This document shows positions 33,437-43,049 of a DNA stretch of 64,000 bases, in pieces (position 1 is the stretch's first letter; every line of letters starts with the position of its first letter). The stretch covers positions 1 through 64,000 of the forward strand of contig PWMQ01000072.1 in assembly GCA_003558125.1 (NCBI GenBank), written 5' to 3'. Under the pieces are notes generated by a model. It ran no database searches, was not told the DNA's origin, and saw nothing but the letters and a program-made list of their open reading frames with translations. The position numbers were made by a program, and so were the translations under genes. Source of the DNA: Natronospira sp. GTDB taxonomy: Bacteria; Pseudomonadota; Gammaproteobacteria; Natronospirales; Natronospiraceae.

Positions 33437-34222
33437 ATGAACTCAGCACTATGGGTGGCGAAAACGGGGTTGGATGCGCAGCAGACGCGCATGAACATGG
33501 TGTCCAACAACCTGGCCAACGCCAACACCACGGCCTTCAAGCGGGGGCGGGCGGCGTTCGAGGACCTGATGTATCAGAACGTCCGCCAGGTAGGGGGCCA
33601 AACCACGCAGGAAACCCTCAATCCCTCCGGGCTGAGCAAGGGCACCGGTGTAAGGGTGGTTTCCACCGAGAAGTTGTTCAACCAGGGCAACATGATCCAG
33701 ACCGAGAATCCCCTCGACCTGGCCATCGAGGGCGATGGCTTCTTCGAGATTCGGCTGCCTGATGGTTCCCAGGCCTATACCCGGGACGGTTCCTTTCAGC
33801 TCAATGCCGAGGGCGAAGTGGTGACTTCCAGTGGTTATTCCCTGGAACCCGGTATTCAGATTCCCCCGGATGCCGAGAGCGTTTCCATCGGTTCGGATGG
33901 CACGGTGAGCGCCAAGCTGGCGGGACAGGCCGAGCCGGTTCAGTTGGGTGAAATTCAGCTCACCCGCTTCATCAACCCCGGCGGTCTGCAGGCCAGGGGC
34001 GAGAACCTGTTCATGGAGTCCGCCTCCAGTGGTCCGCCCCAGCCGGGCACGCCGGGTTTCGACGGTCTCGGCATGCTTCAGCAGGGCTCACTGGAGAGTT
34101 CCAACGTCAATGTGGTGGAAGAGCTGGTGAACATGATTGAGACCCAGCGGGCCTATGAGATCAATTCCAAGGCCATCTCCTCCGCCGACCAGATGCTGCA
34201 GTTCACCAACCAGCAGCTTTAA
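33437..34222 (+). CDS. flgG: Flagellar distal rod protein FlgG
   Basis: The 261-residue subunit of the distal rod. LWVAKTGLDAQQTRMNMVSNNLANANTTAFKR is the FlgG N-terminus, followed by the FlgG-specific VRQVGGQTTQETLNPSGLSKGTGV loop, which rules out FlgF. The C-terminus is LESSNVNVVEELVNMIETQRAYEINSKAI. GAGGAGCGAGAG precedes the ATG. It probably heads its own sigma-54 transcript. Confidence 0.97.
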   Translation: MNSALWVAKTGLDAQQTRMNMVSNNLANANTTAFKRGRAAFEDLMYQNVRQVGGQTTQETLNPSGLSKGTGVRVVSTEKLFNQGNMIQTENPLDLAIEGDGFFEIRLPDGSQAYTRDGSFQLNAEGEVVTSSGYSLEPGIQIPPDAESVSIGSDGTVSAKLAGQAEPVQLGEIQLTRFINPGGLQARGENLFMESASSGPPQPGTPGFDGLGMLQQGSLESSNVNVVEELVNMIETQRAYEINSKAISSADQMLQFTNQQL

Positions 34223-34251
34223 TCGCTCACATTGATGGGAGTGGATGAATC

Positions 34252-34974
34252 ATGACTGGAGTGTCTCGACAACATCGTCAGGTATCGTTGGGGCGGCAAG
34301 GGCTTGCCGCTCTCATGCTGCTGATCATTGCCGCTTTTCTCGCAGGCTGTGCCGGTCAGGCGCCTCGGGACGACGAGCGCAGCTACGAGCCGGTCATGCC
34401 CGAGGAGCCCGCCGAGTCCGAGCGGGTCAGCGGCTCCATCTTCCAGGCGGCCTATGCCAGTTCCCTGGTGGAGGATCGCCGGGCCCGGCGGGTGGGTGAC
34501 ATTCTCACCATCCGCCTGGTGGAACGGACCGATGCCAGCAAGAGCATGAATACCAATACCAGCCGGGATAGCAGCACCAGTATGCAGCCGCCCACGCTGT
34601 TTGGCCGCGGGGTGACCCACCGTGGGCGGCCCATCCTGGAAACGGAAATGGGTAGCAGCCGTTCTTTCGAAGGCGGCGGTGAGAGCAGCCAGAGCAATCG
34701 CCTCGAGGGCGAGATCACGGTGACCGTCGCCCGCCGCCTGCCCAACGGCAACCTGATGGTGCAGGGGGAGAAATGGCTGACCCTCAACCAGGGCGAGGAA
34801 ATGGTGCGTATTGCCGGCATCATCCGCCCCCAGGATATTGCCTCGGATAACTCCGTGCCTTCCAATCGGGTCGCCGATGCCCGTATTACCTACAGCGGCA
34901 CCGGCAGCCTGGCCAATGCCAATCAGCCTGGCTGGCTGACCCGCTTTTTCCAGTCACCCTTGAGCCCCTTGTGA
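34252..34974 (+). CDS. flgH: Flagellar L-ring lipoprotein FlgH
   Basis: The 240-residue outer-membrane lipoprotein forms the L ring. The signal peptide ends in the lipobox LAGC (C33). Conserved blocks include [29 protein letters not shown], the low-complexity Ser/Asn/Thr stretch, and [28 protein letters not shown]. The gene precedes flgI by 13 bases. Confidence 0.96.
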   Translation: MTGVSRQHRQVSLGRQGLAALMLLIIAAFLAGCAGQAPRDDERSYEPVMPEEPAESERVSGSIFQAAYASSLVEDRRARRVGDILTIRLVERTDASKSMNTNTSRDSSTSMQPPTLFGRGVTHRGRPILETEMGSSRSFEGGGESSQSNRLEGEITVTVARRLPNGNLMVQGEKWLTLNQGEEMVRIAGIIRPQDIASDNSVPSNRVADARITYSGTGSLANANQPGWLTRFFQSPLSPL

Positions 34975-34987
34975 GGGAGGATCGGTC

Positions 34988-36142
34988 ATGAAAGCACAAG
35001 CTGCCACTGCCTGGTTCGCGGGTTTCTTGCTGAGCTTGAGTCTGCTGCCCGCCACGGCGCAACAGATGCTTGGCGAGGTGATGGCCGATCAGCAGGGTGA
35101 CCGGGTCAAGGACCTGGCTACTGTCGGCGGTGTGCGGGCCAACCAGCTCACCGGCTACGGCCTGGTAGTGGGCCTGGATGGGACCGGTGACCAGACCTCC
35201 CAGACGCCTTTCACGGTGCAGAGCGTGAAGAACATGCTCTCCACCTACGGCATCGAGGTGCCGGCCAACGTCAACCCGCAGCTTCGCAATGTGGCCGCCG
35301 TCTCCCTCACCGCCGAGCTGCCACCCTTTGCCAAGCCCGGCCAGGAAATCGATGTCACGGTGTCTTCTCTTGGCAATGCCACCAGTCTTCGCGGTGGCAC
35401 CCTGGTAATGGCGCCCTTGCTGGGTGCCGACGGACAGGTCTACGGCATGGCCCAGGGCAATGTGGTGGTGTCGGGTTTTGGTATTGATGGCCAGGACGGT
35501 TCACGGGTGACGGTGAATGTGCCCAGTGCCGGTCGCGTACCCAACGGTGCCACGGTGGAGAGGGAAGTGCCCAATAACTTTCAGGAGCAGGAGTTCATCA
35601 CCCTGCACCTGAATGATTCGGATTTCACCACCGCCCACCGTCTCACCGAAACCATCAACGACAACTTTGGTGCCAATACCGCCCTGCCTCTGGATGCCAC
35701 TTCCGTCCGGGTTGAGGCCCCCAATGATCCCACTCAGCGTATTGCCTTCGTTTCGGTGCTGGAAAACCTCCGGGTGGAACCCGGCGAAGGGCCGGCCAGG
35801 GTAATCGTCAATTCCCGTACCGGCACCGTGGTCATCGGTTCCAATGTCCGCGTCGGCCCCGCCGCGGTGAGCCACGGGGCGCTGACCGTGCGCATTCGTG
35901 AGCGGCCTTTCGTGGTGCAGCCCTCGCCCTTTGCGCCGGGGGAAACCATCGTCGTGCCACGTACCGAGATTGAGGTCGAGGAGCCGGAAGATGCCAGCAT
36001 GTTCCTGTTCGACCCGGGCGTGGGGCTGGACCAGATCGTCGAGGCGGTCAACGAGGTCGGCGCCGCCCCCGGTGATCTGGTGGCCATCCTCGAGGCCCTG
36101 GACCGCGCGGGTGCCTTGCGCGCCCAGTTGGTGGTGATCTGA
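34988..36142 (+). CDS. flgI: Flagellar P-ring protein FlgI
   Basis: The 384-residue periplasmic ring subunit has a signal peptide (cleavage near LPATA). [61 protein letters not shown] and the late [21 protein letters not shown] are FlgI landmarks. FlgA, encoded on the opposite strand about 5 kb away, is its assembly chaperone. Length is typical (about 365-385). Confidence 0.97.
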   Translation: MKAQAATAWFAGFLLSLSLLPATAQQMLGEVMADQQGDRVKDLATVGGVRANQLTGYGLVVGLDGTGDQTSQTPFTVQSVKNMLSTYGIEVPANVNPQLRNVAAVSLTAELPPFAKPGQEIDVTVSSLGNATSLRGGTLVMAPLLGADGQVYGMAQGNVVVSGFGIDGQDGSRVTVNVPSAGRVPNGATVEREVPNNFQEQEFITLHLNDSDFTTAHRLTETINDNFGANTALPLDATSVRVEAPNDPTQRIAFVSVLENLRVEPGEGPARVIVNSRTGTVVIGSNVRVGPAAVSHGALTVRIRERPFVVQPSPFAPGETIVVPRTEIEVEEPEDASMFLFDPGVGLDQIVEAVNEVGAAPGDLVAILEALDRAGALRAQLVVI

Positions 36143-36154
36143 GGAGGCCCGGCC

Positions 36155-37126
36155 ATGATTTCCGGTGACAAGCCCGTCTTTACCGACCTCCAGGGTCTTG
36201 AACGCCTGCGCGGCAAGGCTCGTCGGGATGATCCGGAAGCCCTGCGGGAAGTTGCGCGGCATTTCGAGTCTCTGTTCACCCACATGATGCTGCAGAGCAT
36301 GCGGGCGGCCAGCTTCGGTGACGATCTCACCGGCGGCAATGAAATGAACTTCTACCGGGATATGTTCGATCAGCAGATCGCGGTGGAGATGTCTCAAGGC
36401 CAGGGCATCGGTCTGGCCGACATGATTGTTCGTGAACTGGGTGGTGAGCCTGCTTCAGCGTCGCCCGGCAAGGGCGCCCGGGACACCATTGAAGCCATGC
36501 GCCAGCGAGCCATTCCCGTACGCACCGAAGAGAACGATTCAGCCGGAGCGGCAACCGACAGCGCTGAAGACTTCCGGCCCGATGGCCCCCGGGATTTCCT
36601 GGAACGGCTGATGCCGGCGGCTCGCCCTGCGGCGCGGCGTCTGGGCGTAGAACCGCAACTGGTTCTGGCACAGGCCGCCCTGGAGACCGGGTGGGGGCAG
36701 CACATGATCCGGGACGGCCAGGGCCGCAACAGCTTTAATCTGTTCGGCATCAAGGCCAGTCAGGACTGGCAAGGGCCCGAGGTGACGGTTCCCACCCTGG
36801 AGTTCGAGGCGGGGGTGCCTGTTCGTCGCCATGACCAGTTTCGCGCCTACCGCTCGCCCGAGGAGTCCCTGGAGGACTACGTTCGCCTGCTGGAGCAATC
36901 GCCCCGGTATCGCAATGCGCTCGACCAGGGCGATGATGCCGCCGCCTTTGGTCGGGCCCTGCAGGCGGGCGGTTATGCCACTGACCCCGAATATGCCGAG
37001 AAGATCGAGCGGGTGGCTCGTAGCCGTCCCATGCAGGAAGTGCTGAATGACGCCGCCTCAGGCAATGGCAGTGGGGCGGAATGGGCGTCGGGACTAAAGA
37101 ACTTGGCCGACCGGCCGTTTGAATAA
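36155..37126 (+). CDS. flgJ: Rod-binding/muramidase protein FlgJ
   Basis: The 323-residue bifunctional protein has an N-terminal rod-capping domain (about 20-95, LREVARHFESLFTHMMLQSMR) and a C-terminal peptidoglycan hydrolase domain (about 145-300) of the glucosaminidase family. The catalytic Glu is E177 in LAQAALETGWGQ, with NSFNLFGIKAS downstream. It opens the cell wall for the rod. The middle linker is acidic and variable. Confidence 0.96.
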   Translation: MISGDKPVFTDLQGLERLRGKARRDDPEALREVARHFESLFTHMMLQSMRAASFGDDLTGGNEMNFYRDMFDQQIAVEMSQGQGIGLADMIVRELGGEPASASPGKGARDTIEAMRQRAIPVRTEENDSAGAATDSAEDFRPDGPRDFLERLMPAARPAARRLGVEPQLVLAQAALETGWGQHMIRDGQGRNSFNLFGIKASQDWQGPEVTVPTLEFEAGVPVRRHDQFRAYRSPEESLEDYVRLLEQSPRYRNALDQGDDAAAFGRALQAGGYATDPEYAEKIERVARSRPMQEVLNDAASGNGSGAEWASGLKNLADRPFE

Positions 37127-37161
37127 ACAGGATCGCGCGATCCGCGCCGAGGTGGTCGCTA

Positions 37162-39045
37162 ATGAGTTTGCTCAGTAACAGTGTATCCGGCCTGCTGGCC
37201 GCACAGCGCCAGTTGTCCACGACTGGCCACAACATTAGCAATGTGAACACCGAGGGCTACAGTCGCCAGCGGGTGGATCAGAGCACCCGCCAGGCACAGG
37301 GATTCGGTGACGGTTTCGTGGGCCAGGGTACCCAGGTCTCGGGCATCAATCGGGTTTTTGATCAGTTTCTGAGCGATCAGCTCCAAAATGCCACCTCGGC
37401 CTTCGAGGAGCTGGATACCTTCACCAATCTCGCCCAGCGAGTGGACAATCTGCTGGCGGATTCAGACGCTGGCCTCACCCCGAGTCTGCAGGCGTTCTTC
37501 AATGCGGTGCAGGAGGTGGCCGATGACCCGGCTTCCATCTCCGCCCGTCAGGTCCTGTTGAGCGAAGCCGAGGCGCTGGTGAACCGCTTTGACACCATCG
37601 ACCAGCGAATGCAGGACCTGGAAAGTGAAATCAACACCCAGGTTCGGAACTCGGTTCAGGAGATCAATGGTATTACCGAAGCGATCGCAGACCTGAACTT
37701 TGAGATCGTCAATGCCAAGGGGCAGGGGCGTGGGCAGCCCAATGATCTGCTGGACAAACGTGATCAGAAACTGCAGGAGCTGAGCGAATTCGTCAGTTTC
37801 GAGAAAATCCAGGAAGACAGCGGCGCGGTGAATGTCTTCGTGGGCAATGGCACGCCCCTCGTGATTGGCAATTCGGCCAGTGAACTGGAAGCCCGGCGCA
37901 GCGATTTTGACCCCTCACGTCGGGAAGTGGCCGTTGCCAGTCAGCCCGAGCCGGGCAACATCAGCAGCACCCTGTCCGGCGGCTCGCTGGGGGGGGTGCT
38001 GGATTTTCGCGGCGAAGTACTGGATCCGACCCAGAATCAGTTGGGCAAGATTGCCTATGGATTGACCCAGTCTTTCAACGAAATCCATGCAGAAGGGATT
38101 GATCTGAATGGTGAACTGGGCGAGGCATTTTTCTCCGTCCCCGACCCCACCGTGCTTACTCGCCGTGGCAATGAGGGGGATGCGGAACTGGAGGCAGTGG
38201 TCACCGACGCCCAGGATCTGACCGGGGGCGATTACCGCCTGCGATTCGTGAATGGGGACTGGCAGATCAATCGGGCCGATACCGGCGAGTTGGTGAATTT
38301 TACCGGGGACGGCAGTGCCGCCGACCCCTTCGTCTTTGACGGCATGGAAGTGGTGGTGGATGGCACCGTGGAAGAGGGCGACGCCTTCCAGATTCAACCC
38401 ACCCGCAGTGCCGGTGGAGGCCTGGCCCGGGAGATCAATGATCCCCGGGCCGTTGCCGCGGCGGCCCCCATCGTTGCCGGCCCCGGCGATGACAACCTGG
38501 GCACTGGCAGCATCAGTCTCGGCGAAGTGGTGGATATCGATGATCCCGATCTGCTGGACACCGTGGAGATCGAATTCATCGATGAGGACACCTTTGAGAT
38601 CGATGGTACGGCCTTCACCTTCGAGCCTGGGGAGCCCATTGAATTCAATGGCTGGCGGGTGACCATCGATGGCCAGCCCGAGGCCGGCGATACCTTCACC
38701 GTGGAAGCCAATAGCGGTGCCACGGGGGATAACCGTAACGCCAACCGTCTCGCGGCCCTGGTGGATGAAGGGGTTCTCGACGGCGGCCAGACCTCCCTGC
38801 AGGACGCGGTGGGCGAACTGGTCGCCGATGTGGCGACCAAGACCTCCCAGTCCCAGTCCAACCGGGATGCCCAGCAAACCCTCAGGGATCAGGCTCGGGA
38901 GTCGCTGGAATCGGTTTCCGGGGTGAATCTCGATGAAGAGGCGGCGAATCTCATGCGTTTCCAGCAGGCATATCAGGCTTCGGCGCAATCCATCCGGGTG
39001 GCTGATACGGTGTTTCAGTCCCTGCTTAGCGCGGTAGGGAGGTAA
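37162..39045 (+). CDS. flgK: Flagellar hook-associated protein 1 FlgK
   Basis: The 627-residue junction protein lies between hook and filament. The N-terminus SLLSNSVSGLLAAQRQLSTTGHNISNVNTEGYSR and the C-terminus VNLDEEAANLMRFQQAYQASAQSIRVADTVFQSLL are canonical. The central region (about 300-560) is acidic and holds two related domains each with an E/DGDAFQIQPT or EAGDTFTVEAN strand. FlgN is its chaperone. It precedes flgL by 6 bases. Confidence 0.97.
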   Translation: MSLLSNSVSGLLAAQRQLSTTGHNISNVNTEGYSRQRVDQSTRQAQGFGDGFVGQGTQVSGINRVFDQFLSDQLQNATSAFEELDTFTNLAQRVDNLLADSDAGLTPSLQAFFNAVQEVADDPASISARQVLLSEAEALVNRFDTIDQRMQDLESEINTQVRNSVQEINGITEAIADLNFEIVNAKGQGRGQPNDLLDKRDQKLQELSEFVSFEKIQEDSGAVNVFVGNGTPLVIGNSASELEARRSDFDPSRREVAVASQPEPGNISSTLSGGSLGGVLDFRGEVLDPTQNQLGKIAYGLTQSFNEIHAEGIDLNGELGEAFFSVPDPTVLTRRGNEGDAELEAVVTDAQDLTGGDYRLRFVNGDWQINRADTGELVNFTGDGSAADPFVFDGMEVVVDGTVEEGDAFQIQPTRSAGGGLAREINDPRAVAAAAPIVAGPGDDNLGTGSISLGEVVDIDDPDLLDTVEIEFIDEDTFEIDGTAFTFEPGEPIEFNGWRVTIDGQPEAGDTFTVEANSGATGDNRNANRLAALVDEGVLDGGQTSLQDAVGELVADVATKTSQSQSNRDAQQTLRDQARESLESVSGVNLDEEAANLMRFQQAYQASAQSIRVADTVFQSLLSAVGR

Positions 39046-39051
39046 ACACTG

Positions 39052-40245
39052 ATGAGAGTGTCAACGAGCTGGTTTAATCTGAATGCGACTCTGCAAATGC
39101 AGAATCAGCAGTCGCAACTGGCTAAAACCCAGGAGCAGGTGGCCAGCGGCAAACGTATTGTCCGACCCTCCGATGACCCCATCGGCTCGGTCCAGGCCCT
39201 GGAGCTGGGGCGTGCCCTGCAGAAGAACGAGCAGTTTGACCGCAATGCGACCATCGCCCAGAACCGCCTCCAGACTCAGGAGAGCACCCTGACGGAGGTA
39301 GGGGACATTCTTCAGCGGGCCCGTGAGCTCACCGTGCAGGGGGGCAATGGCAGCCAGGGCAACGACAGCCGCCAGTTCATCGCCAATGAGCTGCGGGAGC
39401 TGCGCCAGTCCCTGATTGATTTGGCCAATACCAAGGATTCCAGCGACAATTTCATTTTCGCCGGCTATCGCGGCGGCACCCAGCCTTTTTCCCCGACCCC
39501 GGATGGCGTGACTTATAACGGCGATGAGGGCCAGCGCACGCTGCAGATTGGGCCCAATCGTTTTGTCACCGATGGCAACCCGGGCTCGGAAGTCTTCATG
39601 CGTATTCGCGAGGGCAATGGGACTTTCAAGGTCGAGGCGGGTGAAGATAATCAGGGCACCGGTGTCATCAAGAACAGCAGTATCCGCGACCTCCAGGACT
39701 GGACGGGGGACAGTTACGAAATCGAGATCCTCGCCGATGGCGAGTACGAGGTCCGTGATTCGGTCGGTGACGTGGTGGAGACGGGCGTGTTCGCCTCCGG
39801 CGAGACCATTGGCTTTTCCGGTATCGAGTTCATCATCGATGGCAATCCGGAAGAGGGCGATCTCTTTGAAGTCACCCCCAGCCGGAATAGCAGTATTTTC
39901 AATACCTTTGATCGCCTGATCGATGCCTTTGAAACGCCGGTTAGTAACTCCCGCGACCGGACGCGGCAGCTCAACGAGATCAACCGCTCCCTGGATGATA
40001 CCGATCAGGCCATTTCGCGGATGCTGGAGGTTCGTTCGGAAACCGGCGCCCGCCTGAAGGCCGTGGAAGACCAGATGTCGGTCAATGACGGGGCTCGCCT
40101 GGACCTGGAAACCACCAAATCCGGCATAGAAGATCTCGACTATGCCGAAGCCATCACCCGCCTCAACCAGCAGCAGGTGGGGCTCCAGGCTGCCCAGCAG
40201 GCCTATGTACGGGTCCAGGGCCTGAGCCTGTTCAACTTCATGTGA
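39052..40245 (+). CDS. flgL: Flagellar hook-associated protein 3 FlgL
   Basis: The 397-residue junction protein is next to flagellin. It has the flagellin-like N-terminus MRVSTSWFNLNATLQMQNQQ and SGKRIVRPSDDP. The helical core QESTLTEVGDILQRARELTVQGGNGS and NELRELRQSLIDLANTKDSSDNFIFAGYRGG follow. The C-terminal helix ends YVRVQGLSLFNFM. An internal domain carries a GDLFEVTPSR strand similar to ones in FlgK. It closes the flgBCDEFGHIJKL run. Confidence 0.96.
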   Translation: MRVSTSWFNLNATLQMQNQQSQLAKTQEQVASGKRIVRPSDDPIGSVQALELGRALQKNEQFDRNATIAQNRLQTQESTLTEVGDILQRARELTVQGGNGSQGNDSRQFIANELRELRQSLIDLANTKDSSDNFIFAGYRGGTQPFSPTPDGVTYNGDEGQRTLQIGPNRFVTDGNPGSEVFMRIREGNGTFKVEAGEDNQGTGVIKNSSIRDLQDWTGDSYEIEILADGEYEVRDSVGDVVETGVFASGETIGFSGIEFIIDGNPEEGDLFEVTPSRNSSIFNTFDRLIDAFETPVSNSRDRTRQLNEINRSLDDTDQAISRMLEVRSETGARLKAVEDQMSVNDGARLDLETTKSGIEDLDYAEAITRLNQQQVGLQAAQQAYVRVQGLSLFNFM

Positions 40246-40280
40246 TCCAAGGAGCAGAACCCGGGCCTCAGGAATGGCAC

Positions 40281-40308
40281 CGTGGGAGCGGATTCATCCG
40301 CGATTTCA
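40281..40308 (+). repeat. REP-like element, copy 2
   Basis: CGTGGGAGCGGATTCATCCG followed by CGATTTCA. It is identical through the palindromic core to the copies at 2761-2791 (reverse) and 49051-49078, and lies just after flgL. Confidence 0.88.
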
Positions 40309-40428
40309 ATCCCAAACCTGTCACACCGCTGTATCGCGCCCCCCAGGGCCCAGAAAACCGCCCCCGCAGCCGCCCATCCCGCTCCCTGCACCGTTCGTCG
40401 CCCGTTATGGAAAATTCCCCCCGGGCCC

Positions 40429-40455
40429 TAAAGTCTCCTCCCCTCCCGCCGTTAA
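40429..40455 (+). promoter_or_regulatory. Sigma-28 promoter of fliC
   Basis: TAAA followed after exactly 15 bases by GCCGTTAA, a one-mismatch fit to TAAA-N15-GCCGATAA. It lies 113-139 bases upstream of the fliC ATG, giving a leader of about 100 bases. Confidence 0.85.
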
Positions 40456-40567
40456 GCCCACTGACAGCGCCGCAATTGTCCCATCGACCCAGAGGACCCG
40501 GCGTTGGGCATGAAGCCCGAGGTCTCACTCGGACAACTTCAGAAACGGCAAATTAGGAGTATGACTT

Positions 40568-42478
40568 ATGAGCATGGGTTCGGTTATTAACACCAACATC
40601 ATGTCGCTCAACGCCCAGCGGAACCTGTCTTCCTCCCAGGGCGCTCTGGCGACTTCCCTTGAGCGGCTCTCGTCCGGTCTGCGCATCAACAGCGCCAAGG
40701 ACGATGCGGCCGGCCTGGCCATTTCCGAGCGTTTCACCGCTCAGATCAACGGTCAGAACCAGGCCATCCGGAATTCCAACGATGGCATTTCCTTCGCCCA
40801 GACCGCCGAGGGTGCGCTGGAAGAGGTCTCCAACCTCATGCAGCGTGTCCGCGAACTGGCTGTGCAGTCCGCCAATGACACCAACTCCGCCTCCGATCGG
40901 GAAGCCCTGAACCAGGAGGTTGAACAGGCTGTGGCCGAGATTCAGCGGATTGCCGAATCCACCCAGTTCAATGATCAGAACGTCCTGGACGGCACCCTCT
41001 CCGACCTGGTCTTCCAGGTGGGCGCCAACCGCGGTCAGACCATTTCCGTGGATGGTGTGGATTCCCGCACCGATCAGCTTGGTCTGCAGGTCTTCGGTGA
41101 TCAGGAGGGCGTCAACACCAGCGACCTGGCCGATGTGGCTGGTGGTGATCGCACCATCACGATTGGTGACGATTCCATCGATCTTTCCGGGGCCGGTGAC
41201 GACCTCTCTGCCATCGTTGACGCCATTAATGCCGAGGGCCTGTCCGGTGTTTCGGCTGAACAGGCTGAGTTCACCGAGACGGCCGAGATGACGGTGGGCT
41301 CGATTGAAGCCGCTTCGGATGGCGCTGGCGGATTAGAGGAAGTTTCCTTCGAATTCGATATTGGTAGCGCAACGATTTCGGTGGAAGCCGGCACTACCGG
41401 TGATTTCGGTGGAACGGCCTTGGCTATCGCGGTCGAAGAGGCCGTCAATGATGCCGACATTGGTGTGACCGTCGAGCGCGACGGGGACAGCCTGGTCTTC
41501 CGCAATGAAGACGGCGAGAATATCGAATTCTCCAACATGAGCATCACCAATGCGGCCACCGGCGTCAATACCGATGACCTGAGCGTGGTCTTCGGCGATG
41601 TCATGGGCGTGGGCGATGCCATCTCCAGCGTCACCACCGTTGCCACCACCGGCACCCTGGCTGTTAGCTCCCAGATTTCGGCGACCTCTGACAGCCAAGA
41701 CCTGGTGTTCGAGCTGGAAGTGGCCGGGTTCAGCAACGTGGAAGTCACTGTATCATCCAGTGATATCTCTGCTACGGGCAACGCAGTGGATCAGGATGCC
41801 CTCGGTAATGCCATCGCAGCGGGACTGGATGGTCTGGCTGGCATTACCGCCGCTTACAGCGCCACAAGTAACGAGATTTCGGTGACCCGCGCTGATGGTG
41901 ATGACTTCACGATCGAGGGAGTCACCAATGCTACCAACATCGCCAGTCTTGATCTCAATGATCTGTTTGGTCAGCCGGGGCCCATCGAGTTTGATAACGG
42001 TACTGTGGGTCAAGCATCCGGCGTAGAGGCCATCACCTCTGCCACCTTCCAGGCTGGCTTCGAGATTGAAGTTCGGGATCTGGATGCTGAAATCTCTGGT
42101 GATGCCGAGTTCCTGCAAGCCATTGGTCTTCAGGACTCTGACGGCGACAACATCAGCCAGAGCCTGGATGTGGCCAACCTCAGCGTGCTGAGCCGGGCTG
42201 AAGCCTCGGATGCCATTCGCACCGCGGATGCGGCTCTGCAGCAGGTTTCTGGCTTGCGCTCCGAGCTGGGTGCGGTCCAGAACCGCTTCGAGGCGACCAT
42301 TGCCAACCTGAGCATCGGCTCAGAAAACCTGACCGCCGCCCGTTCGCGGATTCAGGACACGGACTTCGCCGCCGAAACGGCCGAACTGACCCGTGCCCAG
42401 ATTCTGCAGCAGGCCGGTACCTCCATCCTGTCGCAGGCCAATGCCGTCCCGCAGACGGTCCTGGGTCTGCTGCAGTAA
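40568..42478 (+). CDS. fliC: Flagellin FliC
   Basis: The 636-residue filament subunit. Conserved D0/D1 ends flank the protein: VINTNIMSLNAQRNLSSSQG and LSSGLRINSAKDDAAGLAIS at the start, IQDTDFAAETAELTRAQIL and QANAVPQTVLGLLQ at the end. The central region (about 180-520) is a variable, acidic, surface-exposed segment with two related halves (about 257-330 and 377-457). By hand count there are about 101 Asp+Glu against 24 Arg+Lys, only one Lys (K44), one Tyr (Y430), and no His, Cys or Trp. A sigma-28 promoter precedes it, and AGGAG sits 6-11 bases before the ATG. Confidence 0.97.
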   Translation: MSMGSVINTNIMSLNAQRNLSSSQGALATSLERLSSGLRINSAKDDAAGLAISERFTAQINGQNQAIRNSNDGISFAQTAEGALEEVSNLMQRVRELAVQSANDTNSASDREALNQEVEQAVAEIQRIAESTQFNDQNVLDGTLSDLVFQVGANRGQTISVDGVDSRTDQLGLQVFGDQEGVNTSDLADVAGGDRTITIGDDSIDLSGAGDDLSAIVDAINAEGLSGVSAEQAEFTETAEMTVGSIEAASDGAGGLEEVSFEFDIGSATISVEAGTTGDFGGTALAIAVEEAVNDADIGVTVERDGDSLVFRNEDGENIEFSNMSITNAATGVNTDDLSVVFGDVMGVGDAISSVTTVATTGTLAVSSQISATSDSQDLVFELEVAGFSNVEVTVSSSDISATGNAVDQDALGNAIAAGLDGLAGITAAYSATSNEISVTRADGDDFTIEGVTNATNIASLDLNDLFGQPGPIEFDNGTVGQASGVEAITSATFQAGFEIEVRDLDAEISGDAEFLQAIGLQDSDGDNISQSLDVANLSVLSRAEASDAIRTADAALQQVSGLRSELGAVQNRFEATIANLSIGSENLTAARSRIQDTDFAAETAELTRAQILQQAGTSILSQANAVPQTVLGLLQ

Positions 42479-42525
42479 TGGCGGCATAGAGGTACAGTCC
42501 AATGACCTTCAATGGTCATCAGGAG

Positions 42526-42559
42526 GAGCGGGCAGGGTCGCAAGACCCTGTCCGCTTTG
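42526..42559 (+). terminator. Hairpin after fliC
   Basis: AGCGGGCAGGGTC/GACCCTGTCCGCT (one G-T style mismatch) with a GCAA tetraloop, about 50 bases after the fliC stop. The T tract is short (TTTGG). Probably ends or stabilises the flagellin mRNA. Confidence 0.65.
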
Positions 42560-42625
42560 GCCGTTGCAGCCCGTTAACATGGCCGGCTGCAATGGCGGGG
42601 CTGCGGCCCAAGGGAGGAGGACACC

Positions 42626-43033
42626 ATGTCTTACGAGATTGATGGTGCTCGCCTGAGCCAGGCTCTCGGTTCTCGAGGCGGCAATGCCTTGCCGTCCCTG
42701 TCTCGAAACGGCAATCAGGCCGGCAATACTATGCGCGACCTGAAGTCGGATGATCTGGAACGAGGCCGGGAACTGGATGGTCAGGATAGACAGGCCCTGG
42801 CTGATCGGGCGGCAAAGGAGCTACAGAATATTCAGACCCTGTTTCGCCCGGAACTGGAGTTCAAGGTGGATGATGTCTCGGGCAGAACCGTGATAACCGT
42901 CTACAATCCGGAGACGGAGGAAGTGATTCGCCAGATTCCGCCCGAGGAGGCAGTGCGTCTGGCACATCTCTTGCAGGAACTGGGATCGAACGGTGACCTG
43001 TCTGAGATCAGCCTGATTAGGACACGCGCCTGA
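42626..43033 (+). CDS. flaG: FlaG family protein
   Basis: The 135-residue protein has the FlaG C-terminal domain: LEFKVDDVSGRTVITVYNPETEEVIRQIPPEEAVRLAHLL. The N-terminal half is polar and poorly conserved. FlaG affects filament length and swimming or adhesion in several polar-flagellated bacteria, although its mechanism is not clear. It has a GGGAGGAGG ribosome site and precedes fliD by 16 bases. Confidence 0.92.
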   Translation: MSYEIDGARLSQALGSRGGNALPSLSRNGNQAGNTMRDLKSDDLERGRELDGQDRQALADRAAKELQNIQTLFRPELEFKVDDVSGRTVITVYNPETEEVIRQIPPEEAVRLAHLLQELGSNGDLSEISLIRTRA

Positions 43034-43049
43034 GGTGCTAGGAGGTATT

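Larger units (their letters stand above)
40246..40567. other. Intergenic stretch between flgL and fliC
   Basis: This 322-base stretch contains a REP-like element (40281-40308), a pyrimidine-rich tract and the sigma-28 promoter of fliC. I see no gene and no flagellin-glycosylation island here, where some polar-flagellum loci carry one. Confidence 0.75.

Noticed and set aside
40246-40567. Flagellin glycosylation island between flgL and fliC
   Set aside because: The gap is only 322 bases and holds a REP element and a promoter, with no gene.
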